A DNA stretch of 64,000 bases from Xanthobacteraceae bacterium (GCA_019745775.1 JAIESR010000003.1:62001-126000); one strand, 5' to 3'; counted from the stretch's first letter, positions 37,041 to 46,676 are shown. Numbers and translations are program-made. The notes: generated by a model not told the origin, from the sequence alone.

Positions 37041-37084
37041 CTCTCAAGGCTGAAACACGGGTTCGATTCCCCTAGGGAGTGCCA
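37041..37084 (+). repeat. Partial tRNA-Glu copy (candidate attR)
   Basis: Forty-four bases matching the tRNA-Glu 3' part (31088-31131), from the anticodon loop (CTCTCAAGG) through the T-arm and CCA, with two mismatches (in the T-stem and acceptor stem). It has no 5' half. With the intact tRNA on the left it forms the direct repeats expected around an element integrated at the tRNA 3' end. Confidence 0.85.
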
Positions 37085-37085
37085 C

Positions 37086-39416
37086 CTGCCAGACCTCCGT
37101 TACATCGGCAAACCGGTCAAGCGGATCGAGGACCTGCCGTTGCTGCAGGGCCGCGGCCGTTTTGTCGACGATCTTCAGTTTCCGGCAACGCTCCAGGCGG
37201 CGTTCGTGCGCAGCCCCCATGCCCACGCCGCGATCCGCGGCATCGACGCAAGCGCGGCGCGGAAGCTCCCCGGCATTCGCGCCGTGCTCACGCTCGCCGA
37301 TCTCGCGCCGCTCCTGTCGCAGGAGCGCATCCCGCTGCAGTTCCGCACCGCGGCGCTGCCGGCCGACATCACGCAGTTCGTGCTCGCCAAGGACGAGGTC
37401 GCGTTCGTTGGCGAGGCGGTGGCGGTGGTGGTCGCCGACACGCGCTATCTCGCCGAGGACGCCGCCGCACTCGTGGACGTCGACTATGCGCCGCTGCCGG
37501 CTGTATCGGACTGCCGCGCGGCGCTCAAGCCAGGCGCAGCACTGGCGCACCGGCGCAAGTCCTCGAACCTGATGCATCAGTTCAAGCAGTCCTACGGCGA
37601 CGTCGCATCTGCCTTTGCGCGCGCGCCGCACCGCGCGAGCGTCAACCTGAAGCAGCACCGCGGCGGCGCGCATTCGATCGAAGGCCGCGGCGCGCTTGCG
37701 GTCTATGACGAGAACGAAGACCGTCTGACGCTATGGTCCTCGACCCAGCTTGCGCACGAGGTGCGCGCGTTCCTGATGACGTTGCTCCGCCTCGACGAGA
37801 ACCAGGTGCGCGTGGTGGCGCCCGAGGTCGGCGGCGGTTTTGGTGCCAAGTTCGTGATGTATCCGGAAGAGGTCGTCGTCTCCGCCGCCGCGCTGATGCT
37901 GCGCCGTCCGGTCAAATGGATCGAGGATCGGCGCGAGCATTTCCTGTCCGCCATCCAGGAGCGCGACCAGTATTGGGACCTCGACGTCGCGTTCGATGAT
38001 GACGGCCGCTTGCTCGGCGTGCGCGGCACGATGATCCACGACGAGGGCGCCTACACGCCGCAGGGCGTGAATCTCCCTTTCAACGCCTCGACCGCGCTGC
38101 CGGGGCCTTACATGCTGCCGGCTTACGAGCTCGACGTGCAGGTGGTCGAGACCAACAAGGTCGCGACCATGCCGGTGCGCGGCGCCGGCTATCCGGAAGG
38201 CGCGTTCGCGATGGAGCGCGTGCTCGACGCCATCGCCGATGCGCTGGCGATCGATCGCGCGGAGGTGCGGCGGCGCAATCTGGTGCCGGCCGACAAGATC
38301 CCCTACGCGACGCCGCTGAAGACGCGCGCGGGCTCCGGCATCACGCTCGACAGCGGCGACTTCCCCGCCTGCCAGCAGCGCGCGCTGGATTTGATCGACT
38401 ACGCGCACTTCGGCGAGCGGCAGGCGCAGGCGCGCGCAGAAGGCCGCTACATCGGCGTCGGTCTCGGCAACGGCATGAAGGGCACCGGCCGCGGCCCGTT
38501 TGAATCCGGCATCGTGCGCATCGGGCGGTCGGGCCGCATCTCGGTCTACACCGGCGCGATGCCGATGGGGCAGGGCATCCGCACCGCATTGGCGCAAATC
38601 TGCGCCGAGCAGTTCGGCGTGCCGCCCGATCAAGTGACGGTGGTGGCGGGCGACACCGCCGTCATCCCGCACGGCCAGGGCGGCTTCGCCAGCCGCCAGA
38701 CCATCACCGCCGGCTCCGCCGTGCATCTCGCCGCCGTGGCGGTGCGCGAGAAAGCGCTGGCGGTTGCGGCGCACATCCTAGAAGCCAGCCCCGACGATCT
38801 CGACATGCACGACGGCGTGATCGAGGTCGCGGGCGTGCCGGGTTCCGGCGTGACGCTGCGGATGGTGGCGGAAGCGGTGTCGGGCGTGCCCGGCTATTCG
38901 CTGCCGGGGACGTTCGAGCCCGGCCTCGAAAGCATGCAGAATTTCATTCCGCCGACGCTCACCTATGGCCTCGGCTGCCACGCGGTCGAGCTCGAGGTCG
39001 ACATCGACACCTGCGGCGTGCGCATCCTGCGCTACGTCGTGGTCAACGACAGCGGCCGCGTGGTCAACCCGACCATCGTCGAGGGGCAGATCGCCGGCGG
39101 CGTGGCGCACGGCATCGGCAACGCGTTGTTCGAGCTGATGGCCTACGACGACCAGGCGCAGCCGATGACAACCAATTTCGCGGACTATCTCCTGCCGGGG
39201 TCGGTCGAGGTGCCGAAGATCGAGCTGAAATTTGCGGAGTATCCGTCGCCGCTCAATCCGCTCGGCGTGAAGGGCGTCGGCGAAGCCGGCTGCGTGCCGG
39301 CGGCGGGCGCCATCGTCTCGGCGATCGAGAGCGCGCTCGCGCCGTTCGCCGTGCGAATCACGGAATATCCGGTGACGCCGGCGCGGCTGTTCGGCCTGCT
39401 GGCCGGCAAGCGCTAG
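37086..39416 (+). CDS. Molybdenum hydroxylase large subunit (xanthine dehydrogenase/CoxL family), 5' end altered
   Basis: About 776 residues. The N-terminal part reads PDLRYIGKPVKRIEDLPLLQGRGRFVDDL, the usual start of this family, but the codon where Met is expected is CTG (37086). The next plausible start is TTG at 37140, which drops 18 residues. The molybdopterin-binding core is intact: GGGFGAKFVMYPEE, MPVRGAGYPEGAFAMERV, GQGGFASRQT and the active-site Glu in GVKGVGEAGCVPAAG. The enzyme would hydroxylate an aromatic heterocycle, aldehyde or CO-like substrate, but the FAD and Fe-S subunits are not adjacent. The tRNA copy ends 1 base before the CTG. Confidence 0.85.
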   Translation: MPDLRYIGKPVKRIEDLPLLQGRGRFVDDLQFPATLQAAFVRSPHAHAAIRGIDASAARKLPGIRAVLTLADLAPLLSQERIPLQFRTAALPADITQFVLAKDEVAFVGEAVAVVVADTRYLAEDAAALVDVDYAPLPAVSDCRAALKPGAALAHRRKSSNLMHQFKQSYGDVASAFARAPHRASVNLKQHRGGAHSIEGRGALAVYDENEDRLTLWSSTQLAHEVRAFLMTLLRLDENQVRVVAPEVGGGFGAKFVMYPEEVVVSAAALMLRRPVKWIEDRREHFLSAIQERDQYWDLDVAFDDDGRLLGVRGTMIHDEGAYTPQGVNLPFNASTALPGPYMLPAYELDVQVVETNKVATMPVRGAGYPEGAFAMERVLDAIADALAIDRAEVRRRNLVPADKIPYATPLKTRAGSGITLDSGDFPACQQRALDLIDYAHFGERQAQARAEGRYIGVGLGNGMKGTGRGPFESGIVRIGRSGRISVYTGAMPMGQGIRTALAQICAEQFGVPPDQVTVVAGDTAVIPHGQGGFASRQTITAGSAVHLAAVAVREKALAVAAHILEASPDDLDMHDGVIEVAGVPGSGVTLRMVAEAVSGVPGYSLPGTFEPGLESMQNFIPPTLTYGLGCHAVELEVDIDTCGVRILRYVVVNDSGRVVNPTIVEGQIAGGVAHGIGNALFELMAYDDQAQPMTTNFADYLLPGSVEVPKIELKFAEYPSPLNPLGVKGVGEAGCVPAAGAIVSAIESALAPFAVRITEYPVTPARLFGLLAGKR

Positions 39417-39418
39417 CT

Positions 39419-41152
39419 TCACCGCGCCGGCGGCGCATGGTCCGGCACCGGCGCCCCGGCCAGGAAGTTGTGAATGGCAGCGACCACCTGGGCGCCTTCG
39501 CCGATGGCGGCGCCGACGCGCTTGATCGAGCCGGCGCGCACGTCGCCGACCGCGAACACGCCGGGCACGGTCGATTCCAAGACGTTGACTGCTGCTTCGG
39601 CCGCCAGCTCGCAGCGCCGCGCGCCGGTGATGACAAAGCCGGCGGGATCGAGATCGATGCCGCAATCGGCGAGCCAACCGGTCGCCGGATCGGCGCCGAC
39701 GAACATGAACACGTTGCGGACGGCGCTCACGGTCTCGTCACCCTCGCGCCGGTTGCGCCAGCGCACCGCTTCAAGCCCGCGCTCGGTGCTGCCGCTCAAC
39801 GCGACGATTTCGCTGTGGGTCACGAGCTCGATATTGGCGGTGGCGGCGATGCGGTCGACCAGATAGCGCGACATGGTGCGCGCGAGGCCGTCGCTGCGCA
39901 CCAGGATCGTCACTTTGGCGGCGTGGCCGGACAGGAACACCGCGGCCTGCCCGGCGGAATTGCCGCCGCCTACCAGGATGACCTCTTCGCCCTTGCATAG
40001 CCGCGCCTCGATCGGCGATGCCCAATACCAGACGCCGCGGCCTTCATAGGCGGCGAGGTTCTCGATCGCGGGCCGGCGGTAGCGCGCGCCTGACGCGATC
40101 ACCAGCGAACGCGCCCGGACGCGGCCGCCGTCGGTAAGCTCGAGCGCCAGCGCGCCGGCGGCCCTGCTGCAGTCCATGGATTTCACCTCGGTCGGGATCA
40201 TGATCTCGGCGCCGAATTTTTGCGCCTGCACGAACGCGCGCCCGGCGAGCGCCTGGCCGGAAATCCCGGTGGGGAAGCCGAGATAGTTCTCGATCCGGGC
40301 GCTGGCGCCGGCCTGGCCGCCGAAGGAGCGGGAGTCCAGAACCACGACCGACAATCCCTCGGACGCGGCATACACCGCGGTTGCGAGACCGGCGGGACCG
40401 CTGCCGACGATCGCGACGTCGTAGACGCGCTTGCCGTCCGCCGGCGCGATCATGCCGAGCGCGCGGGCGAGCTCGGTGATCGGCGGATTCCTCAAGACCG
40501 TACCGTCCGGTGTGATCACCAGCGGCAGTTCAGCGTCCGCCGGCCCATATCTGAGGATCAACTCGCACGCCTCCGGATCGACCTCGGGCTCGATGACGTG
40601 ATGCGGCTGTCCGTTGCGGCGGAGAAATGTCTGTAGCCGGACAACGTCATGCGATTCCGGCGAGCCGACCAGGATCGGACCGCTGGCGCCGGTCTCGATC
40701 AGGCCGACGCGGCGCAGGATCAGCGCGCGTACGATCCGCTCGCCCAGCTCCGCTTCCGCGACCAGCAGACGGCGCAGCTCCTCGGGCGCGATCTCGAGCG
40801 CCTCGACGTCGCCTTCGGCGTGGCCGTCGACCAGCACCGGTCGCCCCGAGAGCGTCCCCACCTCGGCCAGGAACTGGCCGGGGCCCTGATCCACGATCGG
40901 CGTGACGTGCCCGAGCCCGTCGCGCTGGGTGATCGCGACCTGTCCGCTGATGATGACGAACATGCCGCGGCCGACATCGCCGGTTTTGAACAGAAGCTCG
41001 CCGTCGCGGTAGCCGCGGATTGTCCCGAACCGCCGGATGCGCTCGGTCTCCTGCGGCGTCAGCTCGGGGAACATCTGGTCGTAACGCGCCCGCAACGTTG
41101 GTGACAGGGTTGCGGCTTCCGCATCTTCGAACACGCGCGGTTCGTCGGTCAT
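39419..41152 (-). CDS. Fusion of a cNMP-binding domain with a thioredoxin-reductase-like FAD oxidoreductase
   Basis: 577 residues in three parts: a cyclic-nucleotide-binding-like domain (about 35-145; MFVIISGQVAITQRDG, AEVGTLSGRPVLVDG), a thioredoxin/glutaredoxin-like middle (about 165-230; VVRLQTFLRRNGQPHHVIE), and a thioredoxin reductase-like flavoprotein (about 240-565; DVAIVGSGPAGLATAVYAASEG for FAD, VILVGGGNSAGQAAVFLSG for NADPH). The usual redox CATC of TrxR is missing; the aligned place reads WASP in VWYWASPIEARLC. It may be a sensor or a reductase with a different electron acceptor. Stops 2 bp from the molybdenum hydroxylase, convergent. Confidence 0.9.
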   Translation of the reverse strand: MTDEPRVFEDAEAATLSPTLRARYDQMFPELTPQETERIRRFGTIRGYRDGELLFKTGDVGRGMFVIISGQVAITQRDGLGHVTPIVDQGPGQFLAEVGTLSGRPVLVDGHAEGDVEALEIAPEELRRLLVAEAELGERIVRALILRRVGLIETGASGPILVGSPESHDVVRLQTFLRRNGQPHHVIEPEVDPEACELILRYGPADAELPLVITPDGTVLRNPPITELARALGMIAPADGKRVYDVAIVGSGPAGLATAVYAASEGLSVVVLDSRSFGGQAGASARIENYLGFPTGISGQALAGRAFVQAQKFGAEIMIPTEVKSMDCSRAAGALALELTDGGRVRARSLVIASGARYRRPAIENLAAYEGRGVWYWASPIEARLCKGEEVILVGGGNSAGQAAVFLSGHAAKVTILVRSDGLARTMSRYLVDRIAATANIELVTHSEIVALSGSTERGLEAVRWRNRREGDETVSAVRNVFMFVGADPATGWLADCGIDLDPAGFVITGARRCELAAEAAVNVLESTVPGVFAVGDVRAGSIKRVGAAIGEGAQVVAAIHNFLAGAPVPDHAPPAR

Positions 41153-41315
41153 CTTTGGATTACGCTCTACTGTGCCTGTTGCTCATACCACGACCAATGA
41201 CACACTTGTGGTTAGGTAGGCGGCAGGTCGTAGCCTAGAATACGACACATCCTTGGGCTTCGGTCCGACGCATGATCGCCGGACGGCGCCCCTTGTAGGC
41301 GTGCTGGAGGGGTCG

Positions 41316-42461
41316 ATGACGCGCACCGGTTCGTTGTGTTCGCTGTTCCTTTTCACACATTTGTTGTGTAGTTGCGATTCCCAACCTGTTGCCAAAGCGG
41401 TGCAAGCGCCTCCGTCCGTTACGGTATCGCGGCCGCTCCAGAAAAATATTACGGAATGGGATGAATACACCGGTCGGTTCGTGGCGGTGGAGACCGTGGA
41501 GGTTCGTGCCCGGGTCTCGGGTTTCATCGATTCGATTCATTTCAAGGATGGTCAGATCGTCAAACAAGGGGATCTGCTGTTCGTCATCGACCCGCGCCCT
41601 TACAGGATTGCGGTCGAGCAGGCCAAGGCCGAGGTGGAACGCGCCCAGGCCCGGCTGCAGATTGCGACTGCCGACGTCGAAAGGGCGCTGCCGCTGGCCA
41701 AGAGCCAGACGCTGACCCAGCGCGAGTTTGAAACGCGGCTATCGAGCCAGCGCGAGGCCGCAGGTGCGGTGTCGTCGCTCGAGGCGGCCTTGAAGCAGGC
41801 CGAACTCAACCTCGAATGGACGAACGTCCGCGCGCCGATTTCCGGGCGGATCTCCGATCGCCGGGTCGACGCCGGCAACCTGGTAACCGGCGGCCAGACC
41901 GGCGCCACGCTACTGACGGTGATCGTATCGATCGCGCCGATCCACTTCATCATCGACGGCAGCGAAGCCGATTTCCTGCGCTACCAGCGACTCGCCAAGG
42001 CCGGCGCGCGGCAATCGTCGCGAGACGTTCAAAATCCGGTCTCGGTGCGGCTCGCGGACGAGAACGAATTCAAGCATCACGGCCGGATGGACTTTGTCGA
42101 CAACGTCCTCAATCCGCGCACCGGCACGATTCGCGGTCGCGCGATCTTCGAAAACGAGGATGGTCTGCTGACGCCGGGATACTTCGGCAGGATGCGGCTG
42201 TTCGGAGGTCAGCACGACGCGCTGCTGGTGCCCGACAGCGCGATTTCGTCCGATCAGGCCAGCAAGATCGTGTTTACGGTCGCTGACGACGGCACCGTCG
42301 GCGTCAAGCGCGTCGAGCTCGGCCCCATGGTGGACGGGTTGCGGGTCGTTCGGTCCGGTCTCGCGGCCACCGACCGCATTGTCATCGACGGCCTGCAGCG
42401 CGCCCGCCCGGGGCAAAAGGTGACGCCGGAGGACGGCAAGATCGAAGCCATTGCTCGATGA
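41316..42461 (+). CDS. RND efflux periplasmic adaptor (membrane fusion lipoprotein)
   Basis: 381 residues. A lipoprotein-type signal (LFLFTHLLCSCDS, with a Cys after a short hydrophobic stretch) is followed by the HlyD-type barrel-sandwich: RPLQKNITEWDEYTGRFVAVETVEVRARVSGFI, a coiled-coil hairpin (QAKAEVERAQARLQIATADVERALPLAKSQTL), NLEWTNVRAPISGRISDR, and the C-terminal beta domain. Links the inner-membrane pump to an outer-membrane channel. The RND pump follows 66 bp downstream. The ATG at 41316 has GGAGGGG upstream. No outer-membrane TolC gene lies in the set. Confidence 0.93.
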   Translation: MTRTGSLCSLFLFTHLLCSCDSQPVAKAVQAPPSVTVSRPLQKNITEWDEYTGRFVAVETVEVRARVSGFIDSIHFKDGQIVKQGDLLFVIDPRPYRIAVEQAKAEVERAQARLQIATADVERALPLAKSQTLTQREFETRLSSQREAAGAVSSLEAALKQAELNLEWTNVRAPISGRISDRRVDAGNLVTGGQTGATLLTVIVSIAPIHFIIDGSEADFLRYQRLAKAGARQSSRDVQNPVSVRLADENEFKHHGRMDFVDNVLNPRTGTIRGRAIFENEDGLLTPGYFGRMRLFGGQHDALLVPDSAISSDQASKIVFTVADDGTVGVKRVELGPMVDGLRVVRSGLAATDRIVIDGLQRARPGQKVTPEDGKIEAIAR

Positions 42462-42527
42462 TCGCCTGCCGGAAATCGGCGACCGAAATCCAGAAAACCG
42501 AAATCCAAGAGATGAAGGAATGGGGTC

Positions 42528-45500
42528 ATGCGTTTCTCGCACTTCTTCATCGATAGACCGATATTTGCCGCTGTCATCTCGATCCTGCTGACCATCGTCG
42601 GCGCGATCTCCTTTCGTGCGCTGCCGATCACCGAATATCCCGACATTGCTCCGCCCACGATTGTCGTGAACGCGACCTATTCCGGCGCTTCGGCCGAGGT
42701 GATCGCGCAAACCGTCGCGGCGCCGATCGAGCAGGAGATCAACGGCGTCGACAACATGATCTACGTGGTGTCGCAGTCGACCGGCAACGGCGCGGTCGCA
42801 ATCAACGTGGTGTTCAGGCCTGGGACAAACATCGACCAGGCCCAGGTGCTGGTTCAGAATCGGGTCTCCATCGCGCTGCCGCGGTTGCCCGAGGAGGTGC
42901 AGCGCATCGGCGTCACCGTGCGCAAGAGCTCTCCCGACCTGATGCTGGTCATCCATCTCATCTCGCCCGATGGGAGCCTGGATCAGCAGTACATCTCGAA
43001 CTATGCAAGCATCAACATCAGGGATGTCATCACGCGCATCGATGGTGTCGGCGACACGATCGTCTTCGGCGCGCGCGACTATTCGATGCGGGTGTGGCTC
43101 GACCCCGGCAAGATACAATCCCGCGGCCTCACCGCCAGCGACGTGGTGGCGGCACTGCGCGCCGCCAATATCCAGGTGGCGGCCGGCGCCATCAATCAGC
43201 CTCCCGCGACGTCGCCGGGGGGGTTCGAAATCGCAGTGCAAACGCTTGGGCGGTTGTCGAGCCCCGACCAGTTCAGCGACATCGTTGTCGCGACCGACCA
43301 GGACGGCCGGGTCACGCGCGTGCGCGATATCGCGCGTGTCGAGCTCGGCTCGCAGGACTACACGACCAACGCCTATCTGAATAACCAGGTCGCGACCGCG
43401 ATCGGCATTTTCCAGCGGCCTGGCTCGAACGCGCTCGCCACCGCGGCGACCGTGCTCAGCACCATGCGGGACCTCTCGGCCAGCTTCCCGCCGGGAATGA
43501 GCTACCGCGTCGCCTACAACACCACGGAGTTCATCCAGCAATCGGTCAACGAGGTGATCACGACCATCTTTGAAGCCGTCATCCTGGTCGTGATCGTCAT
43601 CATCCTGTTCCTCCAGTCCTGGCGCGCCGCCATCATCCCGATCGTGGCCATACCCGTTTCGCTGGTCGGCACGTTCTTCGTCATGGCGGCGTTCGGCTTT
43701 TCGCTGAACAACCTCACGCTGTTCGGCCTGGTGCTCGCCATCGGCATCGTCGTCGACGACGCCATCGTGGTGGTGGAGAACGTGGAGCGCTATTTGCGCC
43801 AGGGCTTGAGCCCCCGCGATGCCGCCTACAAGACCATGGATGAGGTCGGCGGAGCGCTGGTCGCGATCGCGCTCGTTCTCTGCGCCGTCTTCATCCCGAC
43901 GGCGTTTATCACCGGCATCTCCGGCGCCTTCTATCAGCAGTTCGCGCTGACCATCGCGGCCTCGACGGCCATCTCGTTGATCGTCTCGCTGACGCTGTCG
44001 CCGGCGCTGGCTGCGCTGCTGTTGCGCCCGCACGACCATGAGCCGCGGCGCGGGTTCTGGCACACCGTCGGCCGGCCGTTCAACCTGTTCTTCGCCTGGT
44101 TCAACCGGATGTTCGACAGGCTCTCGCTCGGATACGCCGCGCTGACGCGGCGGGTTCTGCGCGTGTCGGCCGTCATGCTGGTGCTTTACCTCGGCCTGAT
44201 CGGGCTCACCGCATTCGGGTTCAGCCGCACACCGGCAGGCTTCATCCCGCCGCTCGATCGCGCCTACTTCATTGCGGCGATCTCGCTGCCGCCCGGTTCG
44301 AGCCTGGAGCGTACCGATCGCGTGGTGCGAAGGGCTTCGGAGGTCCTGCTGTCGCGTCCGGGCGTCGCCAACGCGGTCGCCTTCGCCGGCTTCGATGGCG
44401 CCACCTTCACCAATGCTCCCAATTCGGGTGTTGTCTTCGTGACGCTGAAGCCGTTCGAGGAGCGCGTGCGGGAACGGCTCGTCACCGCGAACATCCTCGA
44501 CGATCTGCGCGGTCAGATGCAGGCGCTGCGCGAAGCCTTCGTCCTGGTGATTCCGCCGCCCTCGGTTCCCGGCATCGGTACCGGCGGCGGCTTCAAGCTC
44601 TACGTCCAGGATCGCGCCGGCCGTGGCCCGCGTGCGCTCGAGCAGGCGGTCGGCGGCATTCTCGGGCCGGCCAACCAGACACCCGGGCTGGTGCAGGTGT
44701 TCACGCTGTTCAACACCGCGACGCCGCAGATCTATGCCGACATCGATCGCACCAAGGCCGAAATGCTGGGCGTGCCGATCACGCGCTTCTTCGACACGTT
44801 GTCGACCTATATGGGCTCGACTTTCGTGAACGACTTCAACATCCTGGGGCGAACCTATCGCGTCACCGCGCAAGCCGACAATCCGTTCCGGCTGTCGGTG
44901 CGCGATGTCGAAAACCTGCGCACCCGCTCGGTGACCGGCGACATGGTGCCGCTCGGAGCGGTGGCGCGCTTTCAGGAAATCACCGGCCCGTATCGGGTGC
45001 CGCGCTACAATCTGTTTCCCGCCGCCGAAGTGCAGGGGGCGACCACGCCCGGGTTCTCGACCGGCCAGGCGATCGCCGCGATGGAAAGGATTCTCGCTGC
45101 GAACCTTCCGTCGGGCTTCGGCTTCGAGTGGACCGAGATCGCGCTGCAGGAGAAGATCGCCGGCAATACGGCGATCATCGCGTTCACCCTGGCCGTGGTG
45201 TTCGTGTTCCTGCTGCTTGCGGCGCAGTACGAAAGCATATTGCTGCCGCTCGCCGTGATCCTGATCGTGCCAATGTGCCTGCTCGCCGCGGTCAGCGGCC
45301 TGCTGCTGCGCGGCATGGACAACAACATCCTGTCGCAAATCGGCTTTGTCGTACTGATCGGCCTGGCGGCCAAGAACGCGATCCTGATCGTCGAGTTTGC
45401 CAAGCAAGCCGAAGAGCAGGGAGCCAGCCGCTGGGACGCGGCCGTGCAGGCGGCGCAGACGCGGCTGCGGCCGATCCTGATGACATCCTTTGCCTTCATC

Positions 45501-45731
45501 CTCGGTGTCGTCCCGCTGGTCATCGCGACCGGCGCGGGTGCCGAAATGCGCCAGGCGCTCGGCACGGCGGTGTTCTTCGGCATGCTCGGCGTGACATTCT
45601 TCGGCCTGATCTTCACACCCGTGTTCTATGTGTTCGTGCGCTGGATCGGCTCGGTCCTGGCTTCTCGCGGCGGCCCTCGAACCGAGCAGCCCGCGACCGC
45701 CCCGCAAGTGAAAACCGAGGGGTCACCATGA
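42528..45731 (+). CDS. RND multidrug efflux pump (AcrB/MexB type)
   Basis: 1067 residues, normal for a hydrophobe/amphiphile efflux RND pump. Twelve membrane helices are expected; the first is RPIFAAVISILLTIVGAISF. The proton-relay Asp pair is in GIVVDDAIVVVENVERY, and later VIPPPSVPGIGTGGGF, TGQAIAAMERI and VVLIGLAAKNAILIVEFA are typical. Uses proton flow to export drugs, solvents or detergents. It works with the adaptor lipoprotein just upstream. Direct repeats ACCGAAATCCA occur twice in the gap between the two genes. Confidence 0.95.
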   Translation: MRFSHFFIDRPIFAAVISILLTIVGAISFRALPITEYPDIAPPTIVVNATYSGASAEVIAQTVAAPIEQEINGVDNMIYVVSQSTGNGAVAINVVFRPGTNIDQAQVLVQNRVSIALPRLPEEVQRIGVTVRKSSPDLMLVIHLISPDGSLDQQYISNYASINIRDVITRIDGVGDTIVFGARDYSMRVWLDPGKIQSRGLTASDVVAALRAANIQVAAGAINQPPATSPGGFEIAVQTLGRLSSPDQFSDIVVATDQDGRVTRVRDIARVELGSQDYTTNAYLNNQVATAIGIFQRPGSNALATAATVLSTMRDLSASFPPGMSYRVAYNTTEFIQQSVNEVITTIFEAVILVVIVIILFLQSWRAAIIPIVAIPVSLVGTFFVMAAFGFSLNNLTLFGLVLAIGIVVDDAIVVVENVERYLRQGLSPRDAAYKTMDEVGGALVAIALVLCAVFIPTAFITGISGAFYQQFALTIAASTAISLIVSLTLSPALAALLLRPHDHEPRRGFWHTVGRPFNLFFAWFNRMFDRLSLGYAALTRRVLRVSAVMLVLYLGLIGLTAFGFSRTPAGFIPPLDRAYFIAAISLPPGSSLERTDRVVRRASEVLLSRPGVANAVAFAGFDGATFTNAPNSGVVFVTLKPFEERVRERLVTANILDDLRGQMQALREAFVLVIPPPSVPGIGTGGGFKLYVQDRAGRGPRALEQAVGGILGPANQTPGLVQVFTLFNTATPQIYADIDRTKAEMLGVPITRFFDTLSTYMGSTFVNDFNILGRTYRVTAQADNPFRLSVRDVENLRTRSVTGDMVPLGAVARFQEITGPYRVPRYNLFPAAEVQGATTPGFSTGQAIAAMERILAANLPSGFGFEWTEIALQEKIAGNTAIIAFTLAVVFVFLLLAAQYESILLPLAVILIVPMCLLAAVSGLLLRGMDNNILSQIGFVVLIGLAAKNAILIVEFAKQAEEQGASRWDAAVQAAQTRLRPILMTSFAFILGVVPLVIATGAGAEMRQALGTAVFFGMLGVTFFGLIFTPVFYVFVRWIGSVLASRGGPRTEQPATAPQVKTEGSP

Positions 45732-45845
45732 AGCGCAAAGCATCGGCGCGATGCCGGGTTGAAACCTAAGCACGGGCTTGCCTCCCACGCCGTAATGTCC
45801 GTAAAACTCAATGGACAGGGGTCGCACGCGGTGAGGGCTTGGGCG

Positions 45846-46676
45846 ATGATACGTGGCGTCGTTGGCGCGATGGCACTTGGCCTCCTGGTATGGGTTTCGC
45901 CCGCGGCGGCACAGGCGTCGGTCGAGGGCACCGGAGACCAGGTCAGGATCAGCTACGTCGAACCGAAAAATCCGGCGCACCGTCCGATCTACGAGCGATT
46001 GCAGAAGCGGCGCGTGCTCGAAGACCTGCGCGACTTCCTGTCCCCGCTGAAGCTGCCGCAGCCGCTCACGATCAAGATCGAAGGCTGCGGCGTGGTGAAC
46101 GCCTATTACAGCAGCGGCGCGGTGACGATCTGCTACGAATATGTCGCCTGGCTGCACCAGATCGCGGCAAAGATCACGCTGTCTAACGAAATCTCGCTCG
46201 AAGATGCGGTGGTCGGGCCGTTCGTCGACGTGCTGCTGCATGAAGTGGCGCATGCGATCTTCGATCTCCTGAAGATTCCGCTGTTCGGCCGCGAGGAGGA
46301 CGCCGCCGATCAGCTCGCCGCCTTCATCCTGTTGCAGTTCGGCAATGATGTCGCGCGTCGCACCATCGTCGGCACCGCGTTGCTGTTCCGCCAGATGGCG
46401 GAAGACCAGCAGCCGGGAAGCGCCGACTACGCCGCGGCGCACGGCCTGCCGGCGCAGCGCTTCTACAACGTGCTGTGCATCGCCTACGGTGCGCAGCCCA
46501 AGCTGTTCGCGGATTACGTCAAGCAGGGCTTCCTGCCGGTGTTCCGCATCGGCTCCTGCCGCTGGGAGTACCAGCAGATCCTGCACGCCTTCAAGACGCT
46601 GATCGCGCCGCATGTCGATCCGGCGCTGCAGGCGAAGGTGCAGGGGCGCGAGTGGCTGCCGGCGGGCGGCAAGTGA
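45846..46676 (+). CDS. DUF4344 putative secreted metallopeptidase
   Basis: 276 residues from ATG 45846, which begins a clean signal peptide (MIRGVVGAMALGLLVWVSPAAAQA); GAGGG lies 8 bases upstream. Longer starts are possible at 45795 and 45831. The mature protein has VLLHEVAHAIFDLLKIPLFGREEDAAD: a zinc-type HExxH motif with a downstream Glu/Asp, the mark of DUF4344 peptidase-like proteins. EGCGVVNAYYSSGAVTICYEYV also matches. Function unproven; a periplasmic zinc peptidase is likely. It follows the RND pump, without clear link. Confidence 0.8.
   Translation: MIRGVVGAMALGLLVWVSPAAAQASVEGTGDQVRISYVEPKNPAHRPIYERLQKRRVLEDLRDFLSPLKLPQPLTIKIEGCGVVNAYYSSGAVTICYEYVAWLHQIAAKITLSNEISLEDAVVGPFVDVLLHEVAHAIFDLLKIPLFGREEDAADQLAAFILLQFGNDVARRTIVGTALLFRQMAEDQQPGSADYAAAHGLPAQRFYNVLCIAYGAQPKLFADYVKQGFLPVFRIGSCRWEYQQILHAFKTLIAPHVDPALQAKVQGREWLPAGGK

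Noticed and set aside
37044-37673. Minus-strand frames ending GIEPVFQP that include the tRNA and its copy
   Set aside because: The shared tail is only the reverse complement of the tRNA T-arm region.
41910-45707. A minus-strand open frame of more than 1200 codons opposite the RND genes
   Set aside because: It is a product of GC-rich codon use in the real plus-strand genes; the translation is rich in Arg, Asp and His with no domain, and the plus strand has full RND and adaptor motifs.
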